64,000 bases of DNA from Ambrosia x helenae (GCA_030844895.1 CM061233.1:30934310-30998309), one strand, 5' to 3'; positions 19,991 to 32,710 are shown, counted from the first letter of the stretch. A program made the numbers and translations. The notes: generated by a model not told the origin, from the letters alone.

Positions 19991-22283
19991 TTAAAAATCG
20001 ACAAAAATTCAAATCTGGAAAATTTTGGTAATCAACATTCTCATTCGCCCAAACGGGGGTTCGAATGAGAAAAACAAGGTGCGAATGAGAAAATTGAATG
20101 GTACGAATGTATGAATTTTGGTAAAAAATTTCATTCGCCCACAAAATTTACATTCGACCAGTTTAACATCTCCTTCGCCCATTCGAAAGGGTCGAAGGAG
20201 TCAGTTCATATTTTTGAATTTTCATTTATGAAATTTATGGTTTCTGATCATGTTCTTTTTATTTGAATCGCAACTAACAATGCCGATTAACCATTCTAGA
20301 CTAACAGTTTCATCAATTTGTCATTATATCTGTGTTTTCAACTAAAACTAGGGTTCGAAACACAACTGATGATCAATTGATCAATCTGTTGGTTTTAAAT
20401 CCATGATTTATGGTTTTTCTCCCCCTAAAACACAGATATAAGGAATCCTTAATAGCAATTGTAACAAATAACATGTTAATATCAGATTTTAAGAGTTAGG
20501 GCTTGAAACAGATAATCAGTGATAAATCCAGTAATCCTTGATGTTAACCTGTAAGAGATAGTGGAAAATGATCAGTGGAATGTAACAAACACAATGATAT
20601 GGTTTAAATCAACAGGGCAACAAGGTGAGGTTAGAGTGAAAATTTTGAAATTTTTTTGTATAGGGTCGAATGAGACTGATATGGTATATATAGGCACACT
20701 CCTTCGCCCGTTCTATACGTACGAATGAGAAACTTTTGTCTCCTTCGACCCTAGTTAAAGGTTCGAATGAGCCAAAAGGGTTCGAATGAAACATATGTTC
20801 AAGAACACTCTCCTTCGCCTGGTTAAAACATACGAAGGAACATGAAAAATCCCACATTCGACCAACCGAATGGGCGAATGAGAATTGGGATTTTTGATAA
20901 ATTTTCCAAATCTCAAAAACGAGTCCCGTTCCAATTATTTTCCAACTTTTAAGCATCCAACATTCATATTTTCACATTTAAAATGTTACAAAGCTCAAAT
21001 GGTGCAACAAGGTTTAGAAAATCGACATCAACCACCATCACTTATCAAAAATAAGATGGAAATTTAAAATCTTTTTGGATTTTCTAAAGTTTATGCTAAA
21101 ACACACCTAAAATCTTTTTGAGTTTTGTAATTTTTGACGAGAAAATAAAATGCAGAAATGTAAATAAATAAATAAAAAAAATTGTAAATGTTTTTGGGAT
21201 TTCCGGTAAAGGGATCATATCAGTTATTAAGAAATCTGATCACACCGTTGATCTTTTTGAATTATTATCATTAAAGACAATGTGTGATCTGGCAACTGCT
21301 GATATTGTGATCCACATAAACTCACATGCAGACTTTTGTGCAGTGCTTTAAACTGATACTGATATTTATAGTATAAACGTAATTGTCTGTGGTTCCCACG
21401 CACACGACATACTCCCGTATCAAGAAGTAAATGTACAAAGACTCATTGAAAAACGTGATTATGCTTTTGTCGTCTGTAATTTTACAAGGTATAATGCACA
21501 GAGGTATACAGGTCAGCAAATTAATGCAGCAAAGTAACATATGCACTGTACCAGGTTGAGGACTGATATTAATCATGATTTGCATCAGTGATTAATACGA
21601 TATAATAGATAATCTTTGATCATCATATAACATGGAAAGTTCCTCAATTCGGTAACTTTAGGATTTGGCATAAAGCTCTTTTATAAAGACACCCTGTCTG
21701 ATCTAGGTCCGTAATGACTTACAGCAGAAGATCAGAGAGGCTATCCCCAGACAACTAATAACATAACGACCCTAAACCTCCGAGTTTTGTACAAATACCC
21801 TATCAAACGAAATTACGGTACTAAGACCATATGCCCATGAGGAGTTCATCCACACAACAAATCGTTTGATATGTATATATCAGGCACGCAGTAATAGGTC
21901 TACGAAGCCTATCAGCATATTGCACAGACTCAGACACACGCCCTATATAGCAGTACATTACTTAGAATGTATCAGATCCCCACTGATGTACTATCATTTC
22001 CCTTTATACTCTAGGAAATCATTTTTGATTTTTCTGATTTTTATAAATTTTCGAATTTATTGTTCCCAAGGATAAGCTGGAGCATTTCAAATATGTGACT
22101 GCCCAGATATCGTTTGTTCATAGAAATCTGACGGCATTAATCTAAGGGAAGAAGATATAGCAGTCAGCAAAGAAAATTTCTAATTTTTAGGGATTTTAGA
22201 ATTTTTCAATGTTTTTGGATTTTCGAAATTTTTCTGAAAAACAGTAAAAATTTAAACTAAAAAGTAATAGACTGAGGTGGTAA
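19991..22283 (-). other. E pol-to-3'ORF spacer, 2.3 kb noncoding
   Basis: No protein domain is visible on either strand. Contents: a motif array at 20037-20210 (cattcgccc, gttcgaatgag, cattcgacc), a TATA-like site at 20692-20685 with a denser array upstream (20695-20885), and AT-rich sequence without recognised features from about 20890 to 22283. The equivalent spacers in A and B are about 0.5 kb, so this one is unusually long. Confidence 0.6.
20685..20885 (-). promoter_or_regulatory. Candidate internal promoter of E for the extra ORF
   Basis: Minus-strand TATATATA (20692-20685) sits beside an array of ccttcgccc, gttcgaatgag, ccttcgacc and cattcgacc motifs at 20695-20885. The same arrangement of array and TATA is found in E's LTR. 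Initiation here, with splicing to the acceptor at 19966, would give an mRNA for the 1200-codon ORF. A CAG|GTTAAC donor candidate lies near 20549. Confidence 0.4.
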
Positions 22284-24389
22284 TCAGTCCTGTTTTTCTT
22301 TAATACCATTAGCTTTTAAAAGATAATCAAATCTGGATTTGTCAAAAGCTTTGGTAAAAAGATCTGTGCGTTGGTAATCAGTGTGGATTTTGACCATATC
22401 GATCGACTCTTTAGCATAACAATCACGGATAAAATGATATTTAATCCGGATATGTTTAGCCTTTGAGTGATTTACTAAGTCTTTTGTTAATGCGATTGCG
22501 GCTTCATTATCACAGTAAATAGGGGTTTTAAGAAATTGCAAACCGTAATCCACCATGTGTTGTTGAATCCAAAGAACCTGTGAGCAGCAGCTCGATGCTG
22601 GAACGTATTCTGCTTCACATGTGGATAGTGCAACTGCGGTTTGTTTCTTGCATTGCCAGGTCACGAGCCTGCTCCCCATAAAGTGACATCCAGCCGTTGT
22701 AGATTTGCTGTCTTTGTCACAGCCGCCCCAATCTGCATCACTAAAAGCGATTAGGTCAAAATTATCATCATGAAGGTACCAAAGTACTTTCGATGGACAC
22801 CCCTTCAGCTATCTAAGGATACGCTTGACAGCTGCAAGATGACTCTGTTTCGGCTTCGATTGATATCGTGCACAAAGACATGTCGCAAACATTATATCCG
22901 GTCTAGACGCGGTGAGATACATCAGAGATCCGACGATTGCTCTGTATGTAAATGGATCAGTCAGCTCCCCCTTAACGTCAACTCCAATCCCGTGATTAGG
23001 TTGTATCGGGGTATCCATCGGCTTCGAATCATCCATCTGGAATCGGCTCAAGACTTCAGAAACGTATTTCGTCTGGTGAATAAAGATCCCCGTTGGTCTT
23101 TGTTCCACCTGCAAGCCTAAGAAAAACTGCATTTCTCCCATTGCGCTCATTTCGAACTTTTCTTGCATAACCTTTTCAAATTCCCTGCACAGAAGTTCGT
23201 TAGTTGACCCGAAAATAATATCATCAACATAAATTTGTTCAAGAAGCAAATCATCTCCTGCTCGTTTCGTGAACAGTGTGCAGTCTACCAATCCGCGTTT
23301 GAATCCTTTCGAGAGAAGATACGTGCTCAGCTCCTCATACCATTGTCTCGGAGCTTGGTGCAACCCGTAGAGTGCTTTGTTTAGGACATAGACCATATCC
23401 CGGTGAATAGGGTCCTCAAAGCCTGGCGGTTGACCTACGTAAACTTCCTCTTTGACCACACCGTAAAGAAATGCGCTCTTTACATCCATCTGATACACCT
23501 TGAATTTCTTCCATGATGCAAACGCTAGGAACATTCGGATAGCTTCCAAGCGTGCAACAGGTGCATAGATTTCATTGTAGTCGATTCCCTCAACTTGATG
23601 AAAACCTTGAACGACCAAACGAGCTTTGTTTCTCACTATGACTCCTCTATCATCCTTCTTACACTTAAACACCCATTTGGTTCCAATTTTCTTTCTTCCC
23701 GGGGGCAAATCTGTCAGCGTCCATACACCGAGTTTCTGAAATTGTAACAACTCTTCTTGCATTGCTTCCACCCAGGCATCATCCAAAAGAGCTTCCTTGT
23801 ACGTCCGCGGTTCGACCTGCGAAACATAACAAGCGAAAGACCAGTCATTTTGAAAACTAGATTTTTGTATTTTGGCATATAAAGCAAGATTGCCAATATT
23901 TTCTGGTGCTTGAGCATTTCTCAATTGCCCTCTTGCCATAACGCTGCTACCAGGATCACCAATAACCTGTTCAAGCGGGTGTATCCGATGTATCCGAGAT
24001 TCCGGATAATCAGGTACTTGTACTCCCGTTTGAGTCGTCAAATTCTCTGTAGAAACCAGATCATTACCCAAATTTGATGTTGAAGCATCAGTTGTAGTTG
24101 GGTTCACTGGTGGTGTCACTGTAGCATTGTCCAGAATAGCTTCACTTGTAGCATCATGGTCTTCATCTTCTGAATCTGATGAATTAAGCGTTGTAGAAGC
24201 TTCTTGGAACACCTCTTCTTCCATCACAGGAGCAGTGGTATCATTAGAAGCTGCTTGAGGATTTACAGTGATCGGTCGCACTAACGGTGAAGTCACGGCG
24301 TTTTCGACCTCGTAATATAAGCGGAGTACAACTTCTTCAACCATGCTATCTAGATTGAATGATTCAAAGAAGTCTTTGTAATCAAACAT
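22284..24389 (-). pseudogene. E reverse transcriptase and RNase H
   Basis: RT motifs in order: GTKWVFKCKK, ARLVVQGFHQVEGIDY, YQMDVKSAFLYG, QPPGFEDP, ALYGLHQAPRQWYEE, and YVDD at 23231-23220. LMYLTASRPDIMFATC and a complete VKRILR linker follow, unlike in B. A stop at 22809-22811 falls exactly between linker and RNase H. The RNase H part (FSDADWGG upstream, then LSTCEAEYVPASS) continues in a second frame segment to 22284 and ends GIKEKQD. The ATG used at 24389 is not a true start; the segment follows a stop in one gag-pol reading. Confidence 0.92.
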
Positions 24390-25717
24390 CTAATCTGGAC
24401 CTCCACCCTGTACATTTTGTGCGTATCTTTGTACTTCGACATTAGCCCACTCCTCGACTTTTCTAGTTCTTTTGTTGAATACCCGTTTTAATGGGGTTGC
24501 ATATCCAACAAAATAACCTTCTTCAGCCTTTGGTGCGAACTTCTCCGAAGGATTAAGCATTGTACACGGGGCACCAAATGGTTCTAGATACTCCAGATTC
24601 GGCTTACGTCGGTTCAACAGGTCATAAGAAGTTTTGCCAAACTTCTTCACTGTTAAAACGCGGTTTAAAGTGTAACATGCTGCGTAAATAGCTTCGTTCC
24701 AGAACATGACTGGAAGATTTGAATCCGCAAGCATTGTTCTCGCCGTCTCGATTAGAGTCCTGTCTTTCTTTCTGCGACACCGTTCTGCTGGGGTGTATAC
24801 GGAGCGCTATATTCATGATGAATTCCCTTGTTTGCACAAAGATCCTCCATCTGAGCGTTTTTGAACTCCGTCCCATTATCACTCCGGATTCGTTTGATCT
24901 TCAGACCATAGATATTCTCCAGACGTGTAAACAGAACTTTCAGGTTGTCAAAAGTGTCGCTTTTCTGATGTAAGCACATAACCCATGAAAATCTTGAATA
25001 ATCGTCAGTCACCACAAGACAGTACAATTCCCCGGCATGACTTTTACGCCTGACTGGACCGAATAAGTCCATGTGCAAACGCTCAAGCGGTAGTTCAACG
25101 GAATTGACTTTCTTTGGTCTATGGGCCTGTTTGTGCTGCTTTCCCTTTTTACAACTAACACACTTGTCATTCAAATGTAAATGTTTCACATTAACTCCCC
25201 TGACAAGTTCATTCTTCACTAACTGGTTCATCTTTCTCAAATGAATGTGTCCCATTCTCCTGTGCCACATAATAGATTCTTTTTCTGTAGCCTTAGAGAG
25301 GAAACACGTGACTTGGCCATGGGTGGTCATAGCTTTGGACATATCGAGAATATACAAGTTGTTTACTCTCGGTGCCTTTAGCATCACCCACTCTTTTGGA
25401 AGTTCAAATCCCGGTTTCAAGATGTAGCAAGATTTGTCGTCAAAATAAACAGAAAATTGCTTATCACAAATTTGGCTAACACTGAGCAAATTGTAATCTA
25501 TCTGTTTCACATACGATATCCGCTCAAATGTCACGACCCCATTACTTACACTACCCTCCATCGTAATGTAGCCACCTTTATTTCCTACAAACGCTACATA
25601 ACCTCCGTTTATATTCTTGATATCAAAGAGTAGCGTGAGATCCCCTGTCATGTGACCAGAAGCTCCACTGTCAACAATCCATAGGTTGCTAACAGGGCCA
25701 GCTAGAGCTCCCTGCAC
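24390..25717 (-). pseudogene. E protease and integrase
   Basis: The aspartic protease centre is intact (LWIVDSGASGHMTG just after 25717). Next comes the pre-integrase zinc domain (MWHRRMGHIH, then CVSCKKGKQH). The integrase triad is complete: Asp at 25069-25067, Asp at 24880-24878 and Glu at 24772-24770, with the same 62 and 35 residue spacing as in A and B. A one-base loss near 24762, just after VAERK, shifts the frame and gives a stop at 24752-24754. The rest of integrase (MLADSNLPVMFW, EGYFVGYA) is in another frame down to a stop at 24390. Confidence 0.92.
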
Positions 25718-25733
25718 ATATCAAGTAAAGCAG

Positions 25734-28700
25734 TTAGATCTTTCGGGGGACCCAAGCCTGTTTGGTCTTGGGTCTTTGAACGGGTTGTTTCAAAGATTCT
25801 TTCGATTCACAAACATCTTGGGTTTTCTCAACCCCTTTCTTCTCACTCTCAACTTTCTTTTTCTCAATTTTCACATTCTGTGAAGTTGAGGCACCTTCAA
25901 ACTCCTTTGATGACCAAGATTGTTCAGACATTTTCAAGATCCGGATCTGAGATTTTGAGGTCTCAGCCGGTTTCTTTACTTCGTCTTTAAATGCAACCTT
26001 CTTGGTTACCTTCTCTGATTTAACAGAGACAGGTCCAACTACTGGTTTTACATTAGGTCTAGGAGGTACCTTTTTGTTATCAGCAGTTGAGTTCATCACA
26101 TGTTTCTTAACAGGTTTCTCAGTGGCTATCCGGTTGCGTGTATCATAAGTCATCGGACGGTTTTCCCTTTTGTTGTAAAAATTGTTTTGATTATAATAAG
26201 GTGCTTGTTGAGGGAAATACCGTCTTTGTGGATAACTGTGGTTGTCAACCGGATAATCATGATGTTGCCTCATCTCCACCTCGTGCCTCTTATGTCGTAC
26301 GTACGGGTAGGTGGCAAGTAAATGTCCCCTTTCCCCGCACTTAAAACACGCACGGTATTCTTCATAGTTTTCTTTGATAGGCGACTTGGAAAAACTCGTA
26401 ATGGGATATCGATCAACCATGCATTGTTTCCTTAAACTCTCAGGAGCTGGTTCCTTCGAGTAAGTCGGTTAAATGAAACTATTTGCTTTATCAACTGGCA
26501 GAACGAATTGTATGACATTTACCTTGGCATCTTTATCCGAATAATTTTTTTCTAAAATTTCTAGAGGAATGTCATTGGTTCGTTCATATTTTGGGAACCA
26601 AATTGTACTTTCCTGCCAGATCTTTTCAATTTTGGAATAATTCACAAATTTAATCGGATATTCATCATCAGACAAAATCTTATCGGAGACTTGCATCCGA
26701 TAGAAGATTTTTACAGGTTTGTCACATGATTCGTTGCTCATTTCATTTGGTTTCTCAGTCTTAATTTCAGTTTTCTTTTCAACCGGTTTAACCACATTTT
26801 TCTCAATTTTCTTTACCTCTTTCTTTTCAACACTTTTACCAACAGACTGTTCAGCTTTCTTAACAACATTCTTTCGATGGGCATTTGCCATGGGATGAAC
26901 AATTTGAGATGGTGAGACTGGTTCAGTAGTGATTATATGATTTTCATCAGGAATATCACTATCATATTCAACCGTTTCAAACTGTTCATCTTCTTCATCA
27001 GAATCATCTGCAGCGACCACACCCTCATTGTTTCCCAATATAGGTCTCACATCAGAATACGGGTCTCCGACACTGGAAGTGTTGGGCTCGTTATCTGATG
27101 TGGAGTCAGATTTGACTAGAGTCTCCGGTGGTATTGCATGTAAATTATGATTTTTGAACAACACCGGAGATGGGACAGCCTTATAATTTGCACTATTCGA
27201 CTGGGAGGGTTCTTCGATGATATGGTCAACTACATATGCAATGTGCTTATAACTCTCTAACTTCTTATTCACCTTTTCAGCGAAGCACTTGATGGTTGCC
27301 ATTTCTAACTTGGTGTTTTCCATTTCATGAATATAGTTATTAATGGCAAGTTGTTTTATTGACAAAGTCTTTTTGAGTTCAGACACATCCTTTTTATAAC
27401 CATCAAGAACTTTGTTGAAATCTTTTAAATCTTTTTGATAAATCTGACAGTTTATTTTGGCACTCTCAAGTTGTACCTTGAGAAGCTTATTTTCTTCTGT
27501 CAATTTATCAAAATCAGCACATTTAACACACACTTTAGAATGAGATTCAGAACTTACCGGTTTAGGAGGTTCTGTCATTGCCATCAACGCGAAGTGAGCT
27601 TCCTTCCCTGCAAAGAATTTGGAGTAGTCAATCTTGGTGCACGAATCATCCACCATGCACGACTTGCGGGTCATAAGGAAATCAGCTTCAGCTAGCAACT
27701 GATCATTGTCATCGTCTAGTGAAGTCACACTAGCTTCTGAGTCAGAATCACTCTCCATATCCGAATAGGCTGAATCATAGTGCTCTCCAACATCTGTGAC
27801 AGAATCAAGAATCATTCCAGATTTCTTGTCTTCACTCTCAGCAATCACCTCCTCATTCAACTCCTCTATTTTCAACTCCGACACTTTCTCTATCACAACC
27901 TCCTCTTCAATCTCCTCATGCTCACCCAGACTCATCTTCTGTGCCACACAAGCCACATTTCCAGCAGTAATCTCCTCCACTCCCAATTGCATACCCGTCC
28001 AATCAAAACCTTCATCTTTTTGAATCACTAAAGCTTGGTTTTGATTTTCAGTTTGGTTTTGGGTATTAGGTGTAGAGATGGGAACAATGGTTCGGTTTGG
28101 ATTCTATTGTGATTGGTTTTGAGTTGTAGGTTGTCTAGTGTTGGTATTATGTTGTGTTTTTTGACGGTTATGGTAGTTGTTTTGAGGTTGAAAGCTAGAG
28201 ATGTTAGGACTATTATATGATACCTGATTATTTTGGTTTTGGTTTTGTCTGTTTTGGTAGGTTGAATTGAACGGGTTTCGATTACCTTGCTGTGCAGGCT
28301 GTGTACACTCTCTCTTAAAATGACCCTTCTCACCACAATTGAATCATGTAACCTTGGCTTTGTTGAAGCCGTAAGTGGTGTTTGGAGAAGTTGAAAGGTC
28401 AGTTCTTCCAGTCTTCTGGATAAAATCAGTGGCTCTCCTCATTATGCTTGCAAATGCCCACTGTATGTCCATAAGCTCCATCTCCTCTTTATCGATTTGT
28501 GCGTAGTCCTCATTGGTGAGGGTGTTGTTTCCAATCTGACTCGCAACTAAACCGTTGTATGATGCAACCATAGAAGATACTAAAGCAACATGCTGTTGAG
28601 CAATCTCAACAGTCACATTGTTAAGATTAGAGGTCTCTAACACAATCGGACTTTGATTTGATTGTGTTTGAGTAATCTGCATCTGATTCATGTGAGGAGT

Positions 28701-28929
28701 ATATTGTTGTTGTTGTTGTTGAGGTTGACTTGCTGTGTAACAAGCAGCTTGTTGTAAAGGTGAAAAAGGTGGAATAAAGTTTGGTGTTTGATAAGATTGT
28801 GGTGTGTATGATGAGGTTTGGGCAAGATAGTTTATTGGTGCTTATGTTGGTTCAACAATATTGGATACACATGCAATGTGAGGAGCAACATTTGAAGTAG
28901 TGCTTGAAGTAGAAAGAGAAGTAGATGTA
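25734..28929 (-). pseudogene. E gag, C-terminal two-thirds
   Basis: One reading frame with stops at 28842-28844, 28344-28346, 28104-28106 and 26469-26471. The stop at 28344 replaces the first Cys of a zinc knuckle (the rest, FNCGEKGHFKREC, is intact). A second knuckle near 26350 reads CFKCGERGHLLATY, with Tyr in place of the last Cys. Between them are long acidic and Lys-rich segments with coiled-coil character. A frameshift near 25735 separates gag from the protease. The N-terminal third lies beyond C1 at 35287-36221. Confidence 0.85.
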
Positions 28930-29275
28930 CCATTTGTAACATCGCAAAATTTTCGAATTCTAATACGTATACTATTTTCATAATGTGCCTAAGTTTGATG
29001 TTCCGACCATACAACTTATATATATATACATATATATAATAGTAATAATAATAATAATAATAATATTTCAGTTTCTTTTTTAAAAAAAAAAAAAAATAAT
29101 ATACATAGCTAAAACAGATTCTGCGTGACTTTGGCCCACTCCCCATTTCTTTTTTGTATTTCGGAAGCCCATACAAATGATCAGCCCACGACTTGAAGCC
29201 CAAACAGTGTCAGGCCCAACCATCTTCACCTCTTCTCTACCTAAAAAAAAAAAATATAGAAACTGCTGGTGCCGT

Positions 29276-29328
29276 GGCTCGAACCGGAGCCGGCCCCAGC
29301 ACAACTCATACGCCCAACCACTGAACCA
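29276..29328 (-). other. tRNA-like A/B-box module 1 in the C1 LTR
   Basis: On the minus strand an A-box-like TGGTTCAGTGG (29328-29318) is followed by a B-box-like GGTTCGAGCC (29285-29276). Spacing matches tRNA-derived pol III promoters. It is repeated in the 3' LTR, and C2 has a diverged counterpart at 41139-41191. It is not a tRNA gene: no complete cloverleaf is visible. Confidence 0.5.
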
Positions 29329-29939
29329 TGAATACTTTGTGTTTGAGAATGGAAACATTATACATTTAAACTCTCTTTGTCCTCCCTTTCTTCTTCACGT
29401 GAATAGCAACAGCAACAGCAGGTATATATTAATGATTTTTTTTTTTTTTTTTAAACCTTTGATTTAACTATTGATTATACAAACATGGTAAATTACCTGA
29501 TTATCGGCCATCACCAACTAATGTTACACGCTAATTATCATCATCATTGACCAATTTTTCAATTCATGGTCAAAACTTACCAAAACGAACACCAAGCTAT
29601 TACACTATAAATTGAGCACCTCCAGACCTTCACAACTCGCTCACATATCTCTCCTAACCTCCAATCATTCTGAAACACTCTAAATAATTATCTTTGTTCG
29701 TCGTTTGACTTTTGCTTTGACCCGACAATCATACGTGGTACATCACTGTGAGTTACTTTTCTTTTGTGGGTTTCATTAATCGGCAATCAAACAACGAAAG
29801 CCCCATCATTAATCGGGCTAAAACTTTCTGAATTGTTTGATTGAAATTCTAGGGTTCATATTAATAATTTGGGGATAAACTAGTTTTGGCACAGAGTATT
29901 TATATAATTTTAATCAGGATTCATCACAACCACTGGCCT

Positions 29940-30013
29940 AGGCCAAGTGGTTGTGACCATGGCCTGCAACAGATAGGAACCGGGTTCGAGTCCCAGCAAG
30001 GGCACCCCTTTTT
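29940..30013 (+). other. tRNA-like A/B-box module 2 in the C1 LTR
   Basis: A-box-like AGGCCAAGTGG (29940-29950), a perfect B-box GGTTCGAGTCC (29983-29993) in a T-arm-like context, then a run of five T (30009-30013), a pol III terminator signal. C2 has the counterpart at 41827-41900 with B-box GGTTCGAAACC. It could be the head of an old tRNA-derived SINE captured by the LTR. Confidence 0.55.
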
Positions 30014-31496
30014 GCATTATTTTCAACAAGCCTTATTATATATATATATATTTCATTTAAACTTGTAAATTCATTTTTAATTATTAAAACCTTGTTAAAA
30101 ATTCTAAAAAAATTATTTTTAACAAATCTGATGTCAAAGTTTCATCTACCATTTTTAGTTTTCTGAAATTTATTTATTTAATATTTATAATAATTAAATC
30201 AAGTTTATTCTATTTTATTTATAAAAATCTATAAAAATATCAAAACGATCTTATTAATTTCCACAAAAATTATCCTGAGTTTTTATAACATTAAGCTTTT
30301 CAGAAATAATTTTTAATGCTGAAAAATCATTTATTTAATATTTTTAATCAATTTTTGTTAGTTTTAACCATAATTAAATCATAATAAATCCAATTTTCAT
30401 CATTTTTGCACCAAAATTTTATACAAATTATTTCTGATCATTTAGAGCAGAAATATAATTTTTAAACTAATAATTCTTTAATTTTAGTATTTTTAAATAT
30501 TAAAGTTAAAGTTTGACAATTTGTAATAAATAGATTTAATAATCTATTTTAAAGAAAATAATTTTATAAAAATTATTTTTATACTTTATACACATTCTTG
30601 TGACCATCCTAGATTTAACATTTATAAAAAGATTTTTGGTTATTTATTTACTAAATTTCTCTCAATTGGCGAATATTTTTAATATTAATCAAACGAGCAA
30701 TTATCCCCAATTCGAAGCCCTAGAACTTATACAATTGTAGACTTGATAGACTTAGACATATTTACCTCATTTTAGGGTGATACTTGATACATTTGGTCAA
30801 CACATTTCTCAACAGATATAACATTTTACCAAGGTGAGTTTTACATAGCCCCTTTTCTATTTATCACCATTTTTGGGGTGAAACATGTTTATAACATCAT
30901 CATTGCAATTCAATCATCAATGTGTCTATGTGTTTTCTATGTTGCATTATGTCTTGAGCATGATTAGAGTAAGCATCATTCTAGCATAATCATTAACTCC
31001 GTACAAGCCGGCGGTATACATTGATAGATCTATTGGACTGACAATCCCACCCGGATACGTGCCTCCTACAAAGGTTACGTGGGTGTTTGTTATCGTATAA
31101 CATATTGGACCATGAGCGTATGGTATGTATCATTTTATAACAGTCATCAGGGTTGATTATGCACTCGATTTATTTCTAGTATGTTCTCACATATGGACTA
31201 GATTGACATGACACATGAATTGCACATCATTTTTACTCAATTATCAAAAACCTATGTAATTCTCACCAACTTTTGTTGACCCAAAACATTTTCAACTTAA
31301 CATGTTTCAGGTTCTATTTGCTTGAAGATTTGAATTGATGCTTGAAGATATGTGTATAGTTTTTATTCAATTTGATGTACAAATTCTAGAACAATTGTAT
31401 GTAATTCAATGGAATTTATTATTCACCATGAGCTACTGAACAATCATCAATACGTGACATCCCGATGTTTCCGCCATCGGTTGGGGTGTTACAGAT

Positions 31497-31508
31497 TGGT
31501 ATCAGAGC
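31497..31508 (+). other. Primer-binding site of C1 (tRNA-iMet)
   Basis: tggtatcagagc three bases after the 5' LTR; intact. Confidence 0.9.
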
Positions 31509-32034
31509 CATGGTTATAGGGAATTAGGTTATTAGAAAAATAATCTAGTCTATAACCATAGGATTTAACAAGTACATGCTTCCTTTACTTGCTAATCTCT
31601 ATCTCCTACTTCTTATCCCTACTTTCATTCCTACAAGAAGGTTGCTCTCCATCAGTGGATCTACTCTTAGATTGATAGGACAAAATCCTCAGGTTTAACC
31701 TGAACCCCCTAGAGATCTCGTCGAAGTTCTAGATCTTAATAACGAACACGTGCAATCTGGAAGGGTGAACGCCTGTATTCTGAGTCTTCTGTCTAGGCTG
31801 GCATTGCGCATATATCCCAATCAGACGAGGGACCCGGATGCCTACCTGGGAATTCTCGGGATGAGTGTTCACTTATAGGCTAAAGCATGTCTTCATATGT
31901 TATTAGAATCTGGAGTCTTTGATAAGTCAACGTTTTCGTTTATTCGTTTTAATTAATGAATAAATGATTACATTCCTTATATCACCTCATTCATTTCATG
32001 CCACATTGAACCTTCATTGTGTCCTTTACGGATC
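31509..32034 (+). other. C1 leader
   Basis: Noncoding leader, near-identical to the one in C2 (43386-43897) and recognisable in D (about 7800-8199, minus strand). The final bases gtcctttacgg before atcATG differ from C2's gtctcctacag, so the AG of the candidate acceptor is lost here. Confidence 0.65.
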
Positions 32035-32260
32035 ATGTCTCCACGTCGTAACACTCGCAATAACAGTGGTGAAAACCAAGAGGAAAGTAACAACAACCAC
32101 AACACCAACCACAACAACAACAAAAACAACAAAGGTGTTGATGCCCAACTGACTGCAATTATTCACAACCCTGGTAATTATGCTATGAATGTGGAAACCC
32201 AAATCACTTCCGTAACCGATGCCCTAAACTAAACCGAGACCAAGACCCTTCAACTACTTA
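32035..32260 (+). pseudogene. C1 gag remnant
   Basis: The ATG at 32035 (MSPRRNTRNNSGENQ, then Asn/His-rich) matches the start of C2 gag. After about 45 residues the similarity to C2 ends, and in another frame a canonical knuckle CYECGNPNHFRNRC lies at 32181-32222, followed by a stop. Nearly all of gag between the N-terminus and a knuckle is missing. The knuckle type differs from the double Cys-rich motif of C2. Confidence 0.65.
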
Positions 32261-32440
32261 ACAGCAAGTCCCACCATTTAAATGTTGTTTACTTTCAGTT
32301 CTATGTAATGACGCTTTTAATAAATTCAAGTACTATCATAACATCTGTGTGCATGCTTGTTTGAATGTGAACTAATTGCTATATCCATAATCATACTTGC
32401 TTACTTGTACGATAATTTGTTGACTACCAAACAATCTACT

Positions 32441-32551
32441 CAACGATTGGTAGAGGTCATCATGTCTTTCCAACAGTCGGGAGAGGCCCTACAACTTGCT
32501 CAACGACTGGTGGAGACTATCAGACCTGCTCAACAATCGGTAGAGTCATAA
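32441..32551 (+). repeat. 30-bp repeat of C1 (four units)
   Basis: Units starting caacgattgg, caacagtcgg, caacgactgg and caacaatcgg at 32441, 32471, 32501 and 32531. One frame is open through all units (QRLVE and QQSGE type decapeptides) and ends at the same taa after gagtca as in C2. Confidence 0.8.
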
Positions 32552-32710
32552 AAGGACGCAAAACCCTAATGTAAGGTAAATTGGTAATTACGGTCCGGAA
32601 CGTAATCATGAATTTACAGGTACATTAAGGTAGTGTGAAATTTTATCAAGGCTTTCGGTAGTCGACTAATTGTAAACCTAGTGTCTTCTTTAACTTCGGG
32701 ACGAAGTTCC

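Larger units (their letters stand above)
28935..31493 (+). repeat. 5' LTR of C1 (2559 bp)
   Basis: Contains, in order: (TA)n and (TAA)n tracts near 29020-29065, a minus-strand tRNA-like module, a 17-T run, TATA box 29606-29613 (TATAAATT after cac), a plus-strand tRNA-like module, about 700 bp of very AT-rich DNA, a splice-donor-like AAG|GTGAGTTT (GT at 30834), and the conserved terminal segment shared with D. Confidence 0.93.

Noticed and set aside
29940..30013. A true tRNA gene
   Set aside because: A and B boxes are present, but no convincing acceptor stem or anticodon arm; the segment is repeated in every C-family LTR.
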